Positions 20,356 through 30,332 of a stretch of 64,000 bases of DNA are shown piece after piece (the stretch's first letter is position 1; each line of letters begins with the position of its first letter). The notes under the pieces are model-generated. The model saw only the letters and a program-made list of their open reading frames with translations. It had not been told where the DNA came from and did no database searches. Origin of the DNA: Yponomeuta sedellus (taxonomy: Eukaryota; Arthropoda; Insecta; Lepidoptera; Yponomeutidae); contig OW203747.1 of the NCBI GenBank assembly GCA_934045075.1, forward strand, positions 9,258,357 through 9,322,356, written 5' to 3'. Position numbers and translations under genes: made by a program.

Positions 20356-20756
20356 TTTTTTCAAAATTTTACAAAATAATAAGGGAAAAAAAAGAAAAGA
20401 CTTGTTCGCTTGTGATTGGCTATAGTCTTGTCTAACACGTGATATTGGCGAAGTTGTACTGGACAATCAGTGCACTGAGTCCATAAAACCGAATTGATTG
20501 ATTGACATTTTTCAATATGAACGACGATAAGAAATAAAATCTACAAAGGCGAGCTTATGCCTGTAAGAGATACGCTTACAGCGAACGTTGGAGAGTCGGA
20601 GCAGCAGTAAATAACGGGTCTATACCTATACGTTTACAAATTAAACTACATAAACTGCAGAAAGCCTTAACAATAATCTAAGCAGAAATAATCTCCATCT
20701 CCAAAATAAACAATAAATATATAGCTCAAACGCATCTCCAAAATAAATAATAAATA

Positions 20757-20842
20757 TATAGCTCAATCCGGACTTGGCCCCGTGGTGGAGTAGGCCTATG
20801 ACTTCTTAGGGAAGAGACCCGTGCGTGCCCCTCGGTCGGGAC
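20757..20842 (-). repeat. Repeat R fragment plus ATC microsatellite
   Basis: TCCGGACTTGGCCCCGTGGT and GAAGAGACCCGTGCGTGCCC match repeat R reversed; a short ATC run (20842-20858) follows. Confidence 0.6.
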
Positions 20843-21109
20843 ATCATCATCATCATCATTTATTGCAACCACAAGTTCACAAGGTGTTGATATTCTTAAA
20901 AGTACCATTATGGACCCTGTAGGGCATAGCAAGATTTTTCATAATATTTACAGTTCATTTACACATCTATATAGCTTTTCTACTGGGTTGATGACGATGA
21001 TAGCTCAAAGTTATGATACGTTCCAGGCATAAACTTGCATGTGGTGGATAAAACCATAACTGTAAACCTACATATATTGTACTAGCTTTATTACATATAT
21101 CTACATATA

Positions 21110-21330
21110 TTGTACTAGCTTTTGCCCGCGACTCCGCCCGCGTGGATTGCGACCCCGTTCACTGCCTTAAGGGTTAAATTTAGAAAAAACACGAATCACG
21201 TGTTCAATCATTTGTGTTGAAGAGTATTTATTTTTAAGTTTTAAGAAAATTATACAACATTCTTTATACCCATACAAATTTGGCAACCCTTTTCACCCCC
21301 TTAGGGGTTAAATAAAAAAGAAACCGGCCT
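21110..21330 (+). repeat. Dispersed repeat beginning TAGCTTTTGCCCGCGACTCC
   Basis: It includes CCCCTTAGGGGTTAAATAAA. A similar opening occurs at 58790. The widespread lepidopteran motif TTTATAATATTAGTGTG-like appears at 28430 (reverse) and 62465. Family not resolved. Confidence 0.5.
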
Positions 21331-21439
21331 TATTCCTTGCCTACATCATATATAGACCCTGTGTGTAAAATTAATCAGCTTTCTAGGACCAACGGCTTGG
21401 GCTGGGCGTTGATCAGTGAGCCAGTCAGTCAAGACTTCA

Positions 21440-21860
21440 AATTTAATTCCGCCCATAAACAGAGCCCACTGCTGGGCGAAGGCCTCTTCCTATTCCCGCC
21501 AACTCATCCGGTCCTTTGCTAGTCTCGTCCAATGTTTCCCAGCCGCTTTCACAATGTCGTCGGCCCAAAAGGGGTTCGATCTTGCCTGCGTTGGAGAGTG
21601 GACGTGTGTCGATCTTTATTCTAAATTCCTGTTTGAATAATCGTGATTGGTGTATTGGTTCAATTTCAATTTCTTGTCGCACTCGTGGCCGGCTTATGGC
21701 CTGACTCCTCCTGCTGGGCGGTTCTAGAGTGAGACATACTTTTTTTCCCAAGTGGTGCGTCAAATCTGCGAGCGCTTGGATTTGAACCCCGCGCGGCATT
21801 GGCGGCGCGTGAGCTAGTCCTTCAAACCGTCGCGCCACCGAAGTGTTGCCTTTGAGCGAC
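21440..21860 (-). pseudogene. RTE-like RT C-terminal remnant with a tRNA-like stretch upstream
   Basis: On the minus strand, 21590-21450 encodes FWADDIVKAAGKHWTRLAKD and, in a shifted frame, EEAFAQQWAL, the RTE-type C-terminus. Further upstream on that strand, 21845-21770 is tRNA-like (GGTGGCGCGACGGTTTGAAG, GGGGTTCAAATCC). This could be a SINE with an RTE-derived tail or two adjacent insertions. Confidence 0.6.
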
Positions 21861-22041
21861 GAATTCTGACACTGCATTGCGCTGTGACGCGGATCAACGG
21901 TACGTGCGGGCTTCCCCAACTTCTTGGAATCCGGCTCGCAGACTACGAGTGCTACGTGCGCTACGAGAGCTACGAATTAGTGCTACGCGCGTTATAACTG
22001 CCTATTATATCGGAATCACACTCAAGCGCAAAGAAATATCA

Positions 22042-23196
22042 ATGGCCAGTAAGTGCGCGGCCTGCTGCGTCGATATCCAGGATTCACACCAGTACTACCA
22101 ATGCACTAAATGTACAAATCGCTTGCATGTGGGCTGCATTTATGACTCATTGGTTGTGGAGTCTTCAGACCGGAATCGTCTCTTATGCGTTTGCTCTGAG
22201 TGCAAATGTAAACAGCGGAAGAGCAATAATGCAAACACGCCATTGCGCCCATCATCATTACCGGTGTCCGACGACTTTGCAAATGTGACTATCAGGAGGG
22301 ACAGAAACACACTTATGCTGGATTCTTCTATAGAGGTGGGAGAATCATATGATTTAACATTACTTTTAAATGAAATCAAACACCTGAGAAATGCAGTTAG
22401 TGACCTCACAGCACAAAACGCTGAATTAGTTCTACTAAGAAAAGAGGTGCACGATCTTAAATTACAGCTCAGCTCCTTCTCGGCATTAGCAACAAACAAT
22501 AAGGAAGAAGAATTAAAAATAGATTTGGAGGCTCGAGATACTGAGATTCAAGCTCTTAAAACCACCGTCGCTGACTTGCAACATGACATCGCTTTAAAAG
22601 ACCAACAGGGCTTAAAAAATGTGATAGAAATAGCGGGTGTACAAGAACTACTAAATGAAAACTTGTATCATCTAATGTTGCTAATCTCCCAAAAGATCGG
22701 GGTGACCCTGGAAGAAGCTGATATAGATGAAGTGTATCGAGCTGGGCCCAGCAAATCAGTTTCGTCTGAATTGTCATCAAACAACAAAAATATGTCGCGT
22801 CCCATTGTAATGAAACTACTGCGTCGAAACAAGCGAGATGAATTGCTGAAGGCTGCAAAAGTCAGACGTAATATCACATCAGATAATATCGTAACCGGCG
22901 AATCAAAAAAAATTTACGTTTAGAATTTAAATTAAAATTTAAAATTTAATTTACAAAAAAAATTTACTACGGAAAGGCTTACTAAAGCGAACCGAGCTTT
23001 ATTTCGAGAAGCCAGATTTCGGTCAGCGAAGTATGACTATCGTTTTTGCTGGGTCAGAAACGGCTGCATTTACGTCCGCAAGGCTGAAAAACAACCGGCG
23101 ATTCCTATCACAACTAATAACGATCTGGACAAATACGTCGGCCCGGTTCAAGTGGACCACTCGGCACCTGACAGTTCGGCTCCGATTAAAACTTAG
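22042..23196 (+). pseudogene. LINE ORF1 protein (zinc finger, coiled coil, FP-like domain), one stop
   Basis: From ATG 22042: residues 1-60 form a PHD-like zinc finger (CAAC, YQCTKC, HVGC, CVCSEC). Residues 110-190 are heptad-rich coiled coil. Residues 190-290 contain IEIAGVQELLNENLYHLMLL, DEVYRAG and RPIVMKLLRRNKRDEL, resembling the RNA-binding ORF1 domain of L1/CR1-type elements that baculovirus FP-type proteins share. A stop at 22921 interrupts it, but the same frame resumes at 22969 with ERLTKANRALFREAR and ends at 23196. The break is next to a 50 bp direct offset of AAAAAAAATTTAC (22905-22917 and 22955-22967). An earlier in-frame ATG at 21877 is less likely because the leader codons look non-conserved. 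Confidence 0.8.
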
Positions 23197-23489
23197 TGTA
23201 GACTGTGGTGTATTAAACTCGTTATTAATGGCAACCAACAAATTGAAAAATACTAATGTTAATTTTGTGGTGGATCTGCAGAAGTGTGTCTATATAATAT
23301 TTATTAATCATATAACGCTCCCTTTAAAGTTTCTTTCTTTACCGTTTTGGATATCTATGGTATCAATCTTCGTACAAATGTTAACACCGATAAGGTTTTC
23401 TTTATTAATCGAAAATGTTCATCACCACTCAAATACGAGCACACACACATCATGTGACCATGCATCTATAGAACTTATTTACAATATCT

Positions 23490-24155
23490 ATGATTAGGTC
23501 AAAAAATAATTTACGTTTGAGTCTACTCAATGTGCGCTCTCTCAACACTGGTAAAGATGAACTACATGCTACTATTATTAGGCATAAGCTGGATATTCTT
23601 GCATTAAATGAAACATGGATTAAAAATGGAGAGGAAATGATTGCCCCAAAGATCCCCGGTTACTCGCTCAAACACACAGGAAGGCCATGCAGACGGGGAG
23701 GAGGAGTGGGCTTTTATGTGCGCCGTGGTTTTCGCATAAAGGTAATACAACATCCTGAGTCCACACTCGAACAGATGTGGATGATTCTCACCTTAGGAAT
23801 CATGCGTATAGCAGTCGGAACAGCATATAGACCTGCAAGTATCTCTGTGAATACGGCTATTGATGCTATAAGCGACTCTCTTACAACTGTGGGAGACTGC
23901 CAACATGTCTGCCTGATGACGGACTTCAATGTTGATTTCTTAGAACAAAATACCTGCTGGGTGCGTAGTCTTAATAACCTTTTCTATCAATATAACTTGA
24001 CGCAATTGGTACAAGAGGCTACTCGAATTACCGAGACTACAAATACCCTACTAGATTTGGTAATAACCGACGCGTCCGACAAAATTAAAAAAGTTAGTGT
24101 GCATCATAATAGTTCTCTTAGCGACCATGCCAAAGACAAATGCATCGGGGCATGA
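23490..24155 (+). CDS. LINE ORF2 N-terminal part: APE-type endonuclease
   Basis: 221 codons cover the whole APE-like nuclease that nicks target DNA for reverse transcription. Motifs in order: LLNVRSLNTGKDEL (catalytic Asn), LALNETW (catalytic Glu), YRPA, MTDFNVDFL (Asp and Asn; the usual Gly of GDFN is Thr) and LSDHA (catalytic Asp-His) near the end. Directly after the SDH motif the frame runs to a stop in KDKCIGA. In intact elements the same ORF continues through a linker into RT; here that linker is missing and the RT frame is shifted. Confidence 0.88.
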   Translation: MIRSKNNLRLSLLNVRSLNTGKDELHATIIRHKLDILALNETWIKNGEEMIAPKIPGYSLKHTGRPCRRGGGVGFYVRRGFRIKVIQHPESTLEQMWMILTLGIMRIAVGTAYRPASISVNTAIDAISDSLTTVGDCQHVCLMTDFNVDFLEQNTCWVRSLNNLFYQYNLTQLVQEATRITETTNTLLDLVITDASDKIKKVSVHHNSSLSDHAKDKCIGA

Positions 24156-25674
24156 CAACATTACCATAAAAATGATTCTTTTAACATTACCTTTTACGCT
24201 CCCAATTATTACCACCATTATAAACGAATCTATAAAGCAAAGGTCATTCCCAGATTGCTGGAAACTAGCTATTGTTAGACCGATTCCCAAAAATAATAAT
24301 ATACAGCAACATAAGGATCTACGTCCCATAAGCTTACTACCAACATTATCAAAAATACTAGAGAAGGTTATAAAAATCCAAATGTCGACGTATATAACGA
24401 ACGAAAAAATATTACCAAATTCGCAATCCGGTTTCCGCAGTGGACACGGTACGGAAACTGCATTATTAGAGGTGACGGATGACTTGCTCTCAGCATCTGA
24501 TTTGTCTTTGTGTAATGCTTTAGTGCTTTTGGACTTCTCCAGGGCATTCGATTGTATCAATATACAATTAATGATTGCAAAAATGGGATATTATGGATTC
24601 TCTGACGGTGCTTGCAAGTGGTTCTTATCATATCTGAGTGGTCGGAAGCAGATGGTGGTAACAGAGGATGAAAAAGGAAACCGAATCTTTTCTGATCAGA
24701 GACTAATGTGCAGAGGCACCCCACAGGGATCCATAATTAGCCCAATTTTATTCGTTCTGTACACAGCGGACCTACCCAATATTCTCGAATATTGCAAATG
24801 TCACCTTTACGCAGACGATACCCAAATTTATCTTCCTTTCTCGGCTGCTGAAACTGCTCTAGCAATGGATAACATAAACATAGATCTGAAAGCAATTTTT
24901 AACTGGGCAGAACAAAATTGTTTGGTGTTAAATCCGCTAAAGTCGAAACTTCTTTTAGTAGGCTCGAAACAACAACGCCTGAAAGTGCTTCGTCAAAATC
25001 CAAAGCTTGTTATTAACGGTTTAGAAATACCAAGAACAGAACAAGCTAGAAATCTCGGATTAGTATTTGATGAAGATTTGAAATTTGAAACGCATATAAA
25101 TGAAAAAATTAGAACTGCTTTATATAAAATAAAAGTATTGTATGGCTTAAGAAAGTATCTGACCGAAAACATAAGAGAAATGCTTGTCAAACTGCTGATA
25201 TTGTCGCCTTTTAATTACTGTAGTGCGGTATATGGACCCCGTCTTTGGATTAAAACTGAAAAAGCGGTGCAAAGAGTGCAAAACGCTTGTGCTAGATTTT
25301 GTTACCATATTTCCAGAAGAGAACATGTGACACCTTACTTAAATGAGCATGGCACTCTAACTATGAAAAATAGACGTGAACTTCACCTGGCTTGCCTCAT
25401 ACACAAATTAATTTGGAATAAATCCCCGGCATATCTGTATGAAAAACTAAGTTGGTTTAAAGATGGGTCTAATTATAATACCCGTGCGAGAGAATCAGAT
25501 CTTCTAAGGATCCCAAAACATAGATCCGCAGGTTTCAGGGGGAGTTTCAAGTACAGGACAGCAAAAATTTGGAATACCATTCCACCTCCTCTAAGGCTAA
25601 AAATGTCCGGAAAAACCTTTAAATTACATTATCGAAAGGTACTTTTGGAAAAACAGAAGGCTCTGTACTTGTAA
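24097..25674 (+). CDS. LINE ORF2 C-terminal part: reverse transcriptase
   Basis: 525 codons, open. RT motifs in order: KTNASGHDNITIKM (start of finger region), DLRPISLLPTLSKILEKV, SGFRSGHGTETALLEV, VLLDFSRAFDCIN (motif A, catalytic Asp), RGTPQGSIISPILFVLYT (motif B), LYADDTQIY (motif C, YADD), then a thumb and C-terminal region to KKALYL-like end. It overlaps the endonuclease frame by 59 bp in another frame. The true RT reading probably starts near 24129, since the first residues are the shifted endonuclease end. Lack of roughly 100-200 residues between SDH and the finger region indicates an internal deletion, so the element cannot make a normal ORF2 product. Confidence 0.9.
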   Translation: MCIIIVLLATMPKTNASGHDNITIKMILLTLPFTLPIITTIINESIKQRSFPDCWKLAIVRPIPKNNNIQQHKDLRPISLLPTLSKILEKVIKIQMSTYITNEKILPNSQSGFRSGHGTETALLEVTDDLLSASDLSLCNALVLLDFSRAFDCINIQLMIAKMGYYGFSDGACKWFLSYLSGRKQMVVTEDEKGNRIFSDQRLMCRGTPQGSIISPILFVLYTADLPNILEYCKCHLYADDTQIYLPFSAAETALAMDNINIDLKAIFNWAEQNCLVLNPLKSKLLLVGSKQQRLKVLRQNPKLVINGLEIPRTEQARNLGLVFDEDLKFETHINEKIRTALYKIKVLYGLRKYLTENIREMLVKLLILSPFNYCSAVYGPRLWIKTEKAVQRVQNACARFCYHISRREHVTPYLNEHGTLTMKNRRELHLACLIHKLIWNKSPAYLYEKLSWFKDGSNYNTRARESDLLRIPKHRSAGFRGSFKYRTAKIWNTIPPPLRLKMSGKTFKLHYRKVLLEKQKALYL

Positions 25675-26361
25675 GGCTTACCCTGGATACTGGGTAGGAA
25701 CATAATGCAGGATATATATACACACACACGCTCACACATAAACACACACATTTGCCCGCTAACTCTACAAACATCACACACATACACAGATACACAGACA
25801 CATAAACACACACATTTGCCCGCTCACTCTACCAACAGGAACGCGAACACTCACTAACGGCAGATAACCAATTTGTTACTCCAATCGATACAATATATCC
25901 ATTTGTATTATATTATAGATATATAGTATTTAAAAGTATAATTATAATTTTACAAGTTATTTTTGCAAGTAGGTATTATTTATGATTTGTAATGTATAAT
26001 AATATAAAACGTTTAATATGTATGTAGTTATTATTAAATATAATACTATAATTAGTAATAAGTAGTGTATATTGTAAAATTATATTATTGGTACTATTTG
26101 TATTGTAAGTTTGTCAGCCTTTACCTACATTTAAGTTTAGTTTTAGTTTTTACGGGTCGTTGCTGAAAATCAGCGCTGCCAAGATCACTGCGTGGACTTG
26201 GTTGCAATATGCTGAGCCTCGACCCTTTGTCTTAATATGTCAATAAATGCATTCTATTCTATTCATTCTATTCTAAAAGGCTGGGGTCTGCTCACCGACC
26301 GTCGACCCGTTCTGGGCCAGCACTCAGTAGCTACCTTGGTCCACTGGTCGCCTTCACTGGT

Positions 26362-26834
26362 AATCTCTTTTTTATACTATTTTTATTTTAATGCACTAAC
26401 CCGTGCTAAGGAACAAATTTAAAAATCTATTTAGAGGCTAAAAATTTTCATCCATGCCGGGATTCGAACCCGCAACCTCTGGCTATCCGTGCCAGCGCTC
26501 TACCAATTAAGCCAATGGGCGACTCACGGCATCAGTGAAATTTTGAACCTCTTTACACTATTCTCTGTATTACGTACAGGCAGCAACATCTGACTTAAGC
26601 AAATTGCATTACTTACAGCCCCGACTACCTACTTTGCAGTTAGGTTTTAACATCGGAACGATATCACTGTACCCACATGATTATACTATTTTTATTTTAA
26701 TGCACTAACCCGTGCTAAGGAACAAATTTAAAAACCTATTTAGAGGCTAAAAATTTTCACCCATGCCGGGATTCGAACCCGCAACCTCTGGCTATCCGTG
26801 CCAGCGCTCTACCAATTGAGAGAATCTCTTTTTT
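26362..26834 (-). mobile_element. SINE-A head-to-tail dimer with one target duplication
   Basis: AATCTCTTTTTT at 26362-26373 and 26823-26834 flanks two SINE-A units in the same (minus) orientation: a full unit 26375-26690 and a second 26691-26820 truncated at the tRNA-like D arm. Repeated tails ACTATTTTTATTTTAATGCA at 26378 and 26687 mark the units. The single duplication argues for one insertion event of a dimeric RNA. Confidence 0.85.
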
Positions 26835-26892
26835 TTTATAAAACAAAATCCGTGCTATAAAAATCCTTTCAGGGGAAAGGAATAACACTCGT

Positions 26893-27065
26893 CGTCGTCA
26901 GGCTATACTAGTCCACTGCTGGACATAGCCCTCCCCTAAAGAGCGCCACGTTGCGCTATCATAGGGGGTAATGCCCATAATCCCCACGCTGGGCATGCGG
27001 GTTGTTGATCGCAGTTCGGTGGAATTGTACTGCAGGGGGCGCTGCTGCCCACCCCCCGGTTTCAT
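26893..27065 (-). repeat. RTE-like LINE 3' region, truncated
   Basis: Reverse of the 3185-3455 repeat: starts CGTCGTCGTCAGGCTATACT, ends at CCACCCCCCGGTTT. Confidence 0.75.
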
Positions 27066-27398
27066 CACTATCACTCAATCTTTGATTATTTGATAATGTC
27101 GTCACGCCTATTGTCACATTTAAATCGTAATTTGCAGATTGACAACTGTACGGTCAGCCGGGCCGTTGCCAGGGCCGGCCGGCAACGAAAGTAGTCCCGG
27201 TAAAAATAGACCGACAGACTCACCCAGACTAGAGGGACAAAATTAGATAGAAATCGCCTACATATTGTACTTAATTGTTGTCAGTTGTTAATTAATACTT
27301 GAAACCAATCTCAGTTAGAAATAAATACAATTCCTTTCACACTAAGTAATTTATAGTAATTAAAGACAGTATTCGCTCGTGTCGGAAGGGCTTAACTC

Positions 27399-27632
27399 AA
27401 ATGGAGGTGGGCGGGTCATGTTTGTCGCAGAGAGGATGAAAGATGGGGTCGCAAACTACTGGAGTGGCAACCGAGGAACGGACGTAGAAGAGTAGGCCGA
27501 CCACCAGCCAGTTGGCGCTATGACATCGACAAGGCGGTGGGAAAGACCTGGAGAAGAACATCGCAAAACAGAAACGACTGGCGCTTGCATGAAGAGGCCC
27601 TTGTCCAACAATGGGTATCGACGGGCAGATGA
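27399..27632 (+). pseudogene. RTE-type RT C-terminal fragment, open for 77 codons
   Basis: KWRWAGHVCRREDERWGRKL, EWQPRNGRRRVGRPPASWRY and EEALVQQWVSTGR precede a stop, followed by AGACGATGAAAG. Unlike the other RTE fragments here it has no internal stop, so it may be younger. The upstream RT core is absent. Confidence 0.8.
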
Positions 27633-27699
27633 AGACGATGAAAGACAATTTGTGGATTCCAGTTGATAACTGAGCAGATTTTTTTTCCTATGCCTGCAA

Positions 27700-27965
27700 A
27701 CGACCCACTGCACATTACTTCTCTCAGAGAGAGAGAAGGTGGGCTTAATTACCAAGCGTGCCCATCGCGGATTGGCAATTTCAAGCGCTGAGCGGTATTT
27801 GAACACCACAGACACTCAGGTTTCCTCACGATATTTTTCTTTCCCCGTTAGCGAGTGGTATTGCTACTTTAACTTAACATGTGTACAAAACTTAGACATC
27901 AAAGTCATTGTTATATGCCCGCACTGGGAATCGAACTGGGTCTTTCGCTTCTGAGTCCGAGTAAA
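27700..27965 (-). mobile_element. SINE-E copy
   Basis: Reverse order: AGAGAGAAGGTGGGCTTAAT, GGCAATTTCAAGCGC, CAGGTTTCCTCACGATATTT, GCGAGTGGTATTGCTACT, then a degenerate tRNA-like region with GGGAATCGAACTGGG at 27926. Confidence 0.7.
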
Positions 27966-28209
27966 TTCTACTGCAAATGATGTATGTGTGTTTTTTTCTT
28001 ATGTCTTCTTTTGAATAATAAAAAAACAATTTGTAACGTAACGCCATGCGATTCATCGCCGTGGCTCAGCAGTGGGGACATCTCAGAGAATTGATATCAT
28101 CACTCTTAAATAAAGTCAGGTTGAAGTGCTTTACACTGCATCTATAGATATTTTATCGCGTCTCTTAAATTATCTAAAAGACGTAGCAGAATTTATTGTA
28201 AAGTAATTG

Positions 28210-28460
28210 ACCCCGCCTACGTTATTTTATGGCAGGGGCAAAACTAGCGCCACCAACGGAATAAAAATCACAACTTGTTTTATGTTTTTTTTTTAATTTT
28301 CCCATTGGTTAGCACCCGTTACCACCTGGAACAGCCTTAAGTCTCAATCCAGACCTTTAACTAATTGTTCGCCAAATTTCATTAAAATCATTTCAGCCGT
28401 TATTACGTAAATCAGTAACAAAAATATTCACAAACTTTCACATTTATAATATTAAGTAGT
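28210..28460 (-). repeat. Dispersed repeat of the CGTTTATAATATTAAGTA type
   Basis: AATTTCATTAAAATCATTTC, AGCCGTTATTACGTAA and TTCACAAACTTTCACATTTA match, reversed, the element starting ACACTAATATTATAAAGGCG at 62463. Confidence 0.55.
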
Positions 28461-28614
28461 AGGATTCCGGAAAATTGTCCGAATTTTCATTTATCAGGTT
28501 TTACGTATAAATACGTCGCCTTATCAACTTCTTCCCGCCAGAACGGATAGGTCGCCACCCTCGGCGGTTGTTTGATTGATCGGAAGGACAGAGACCGCTA
28601 ACGCTGACCAGCGT

Positions 28615-28857
28615 CACTGATTAGTTTTCTTGATATTTTTTGGGATTCCGCAAAGAGCGTGACAGAATCACGCTCTTTGTTCTCAGCCAAGAGCGTGATT
28701 CTGTCACGCTCTTTGCTGAGAAATTCGGAGAGACAGCACGAAAGAAAGAGAGGCAGGCAGACGCACGGACAGACAACCAAGTGATCCTATAAGGGTTATA
28801 CCTATTTTTTCCTTTGAGGTACGGAATCCCAAAAAATATCAAGAAAACTAATCAGTG
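28615..28857. mobile_element. MITE with 36 bp TIRs and an internal palindrome
   Basis: CACTGATTAGTTTTCTTGAT at 28615 continues to GGGATTCCG at 28650; its reverse complement is at 28822-28857. Inside, GCGTGACAGAATCACGCTCT and AGAGCGTGATTCTGTCACGC form a second palindrome (28663-28725). No coding capacity. Target duplication not resolved. Confidence 0.85.
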
Positions 28858-28894
28858 TTCGAAGAGACACCACTACAGTCTACAGTCTGCACAA

Positions 28895-29010
28895 ACAAAC
28901 ATGTTAACATGCTAGACCTGGGGTTTTTGCCCCCAGCCGGGGTTCGAACCCGGGACCTCTTGCATGGTAGGCCGATGCGCTACCGCTACGCCACAGATAT
29001 CGTCAATACA
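28895..29010 (-). mobile_element. SINE-C copy, head part
   Basis: GACCTGGGGTTTTTGCCCCC, GGGGTTCGAACCCGGGACC, and TACCGCTACGCCAC reversed form the tRNA-like head and start of the body of SINE-C (compare 57644). Confidence 0.75.
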
Positions 29011-29068
29011 ATAAATATATAAATATGCTCAATAAATATACTCAGGTATACAAGCCCTTCCTTTGAAA

Positions 29069-29356
29069 AATATCAGACTTTAAAAACCTATTTAGAGGCT
29101 AAAAATTCCACCCATGCCGTGATTCAAACCCGCGACCTCTGGCTATCCGTGCCAGCGTTCTTTCCAACTGAGCTTATGGGCGACTCACGGGCATCAGTGA
29201 AATTTCGAACCTCTTTACACTATTCTCTGTATTACGTACAGGCAGCGACATCTGGCTAAAGTAAATTGCATCACTTACAGCCTCTAAATAGGTTTTTAAA
29301 ATTGTCCTTAGCATGGGTTAGTGCATTAAAAATAAAAATAGTATAATATCAGACTT
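29069..29356 (+). mobile_element. SINE-A, twin-arm copy with 12 bp duplication
   Basis: AATATCAGACTT lies at 29069-29080 and 29345-29356. An antisense arm from TTTAAAAACCTATTTAGAGG covers the tRNA-like region to CATCACTTACAGCC; at about 29281 it switches to the sense tail starting TCTAAATAGGTTTTTAAAAT. The arms overlap by only about 20 bp, the layout expected of twin priming. Confidence 0.93.
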
Positions 29357-29425
29357 GTTAACGTAAAGAAATATATGGCCGTTTATACCGCAAAAAACCT
29401 ATTCTTCCACAATTAAACCGCGTTT

Positions 29426-29540
29426 TAGACTCCCGTCTACTAAGATCGTGAAAACGCGGCGAAAAATAGAATGCTTTAAGCGGCGTTTTCACGATGTTAG
29501 TAGACTCCCGTCTACCTAAGATCGTGAAAACGCGGCTTGA
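29426..29540. repeat. Direct and inverted repeats of AAGATCGTGAAAACGCGGC
   Basis: GACTCCCGTCTACTAAGATC + GTGAAAACGCGGC occurs at 29428-29461 and 29504-29538; between them an inverted copy (GCGGCGTTTTCACGATGTTA) sits at 29480. This may be two overlapping copies of an inverted-repeat element end. Confidence 0.75.
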
Positions 29541-29774
29541 GGCATACTATTTTAACTATATTTACGAATCGTCTATAACCCGTGCGGTGGCCAGTCCTAA
29601 TAAATATTCATAGAACTTGCATCACGAATTGAAACATGACTAAGATTGAGCCTAGACCCTCAAATGTATTTATGTCGTCAACACAGTTGTAGACTTGACA
29701 TCGAATTGGCACTACGATCGTCCACTGCTGAACATAAGACTTCTTTCACGTAAAGAAGACGAAATAAAAAGACG

Positions 29775-30215
29775 ACCTCCGTGGCGTAGCGGTAGCGCAT
29801 TTGCCACGAGAGGTCACACGAGAGGTCCCAGATTCGATCCCCGGCTGATGTTTAAATTCGATTCGGGGCTGCAAGTGATGCAAATTACTTCAGCCAGATG
29901 TCGCTGCCTGTACGTAATACAGAGAATATTGTAAAGAGGTTCGAAATGTCACTGATGCCGGTGAGTCGCCCATTAGCTCAGTTGGAAAGAGCGCTGGCAC
30001 GGATAGCCAGAGGTGGCGAGTTCGAATCCCGAGTGGAATTTTTAGCCTCTAAATAGGTTTTTAAAATTGTCCTTAGCACGGGTTAGCGCATTAAAAATTG
30101 TATAATGATGTTTACATGTTTGTGATGTCGCTGTTTCTGGTATCCACGACACAGGGTATCCTAGTGTGGGGCCTGAAGCAATGTACGAGTATGTGCCAGT
30201 ATGTAAATGTTACGT
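29775..30215 (+). mobile_element. SINE-C interrupted by SINE-A
   Basis: The head (GTGGCGTAGCGGTAGCGCAT at 29783) runs to 29854; the body resumes at 30106 with TGATGTTTACATGTTTGTGA and CACGACACAGGGTATCCTAG. TGATGTTTA is duplicated at 29846-29854 and 30106-30114, flanking the SINE-A insert. It lies just downstream of RyR exon 1 in the direction of transcription. Confidence 0.85.
29855..30105 (+). mobile_element. SINE-A inserted in SINE-C
   Basis: GGGGCTGCAAGTGATGCAAA leads to the tRNA-like region at about 29969-30035 (AGCTCAGTTGGAAAGAGCGC) and the tail CCTTAGCACGGGTTAGCGCA. B box is partly damaged (GAGTTCGAATCCC). An ordinary sense copy, younger than its host SINE-C. Confidence 0.82.
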
Positions 30216-30332
30216 TAAAAGTGTCACTCTCTTTCACCATTTAAGAGGTTACTTACCAAGTGTCTCTAGAATCAACTTGGAAGGAAATACCTTATTTTAC
30301 GTACTCTTTCTAAAGAAATTAATAATACTAAC

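Larger units (their letters stand above)
21950..26275 (+). mobile_element. CR1/Jockey-group LINE, nearly complete but internally deleted
   Basis: A 5' leader is followed by ORF1 (22042-23196, one internal stop), endonuclease (23490-24155), reverse transcriptase (24097-25674), a roughly 550 bp AT-rich 3' UTR with CA-rich repeats, and a terminal ATTCT tandem (26250-26275). Short tandem 3' ends instead of poly(A) are usual for CR1-like elements. It lies in RyR intron 1, antisense to the gene. The 5' end is approximate and I could not find a convincing target duplication. Assignment to CR1 rather than Jockey proper needs a phylogeny. Confidence 0.88.

Noticed and set aside
21443..21919. 158-codon minus frame upstream of the LINE as a host gene
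   Set aside because: It runs through a tRNA-like repeat and an RTE C-terminus in shifted frames; it is repeat-derived.
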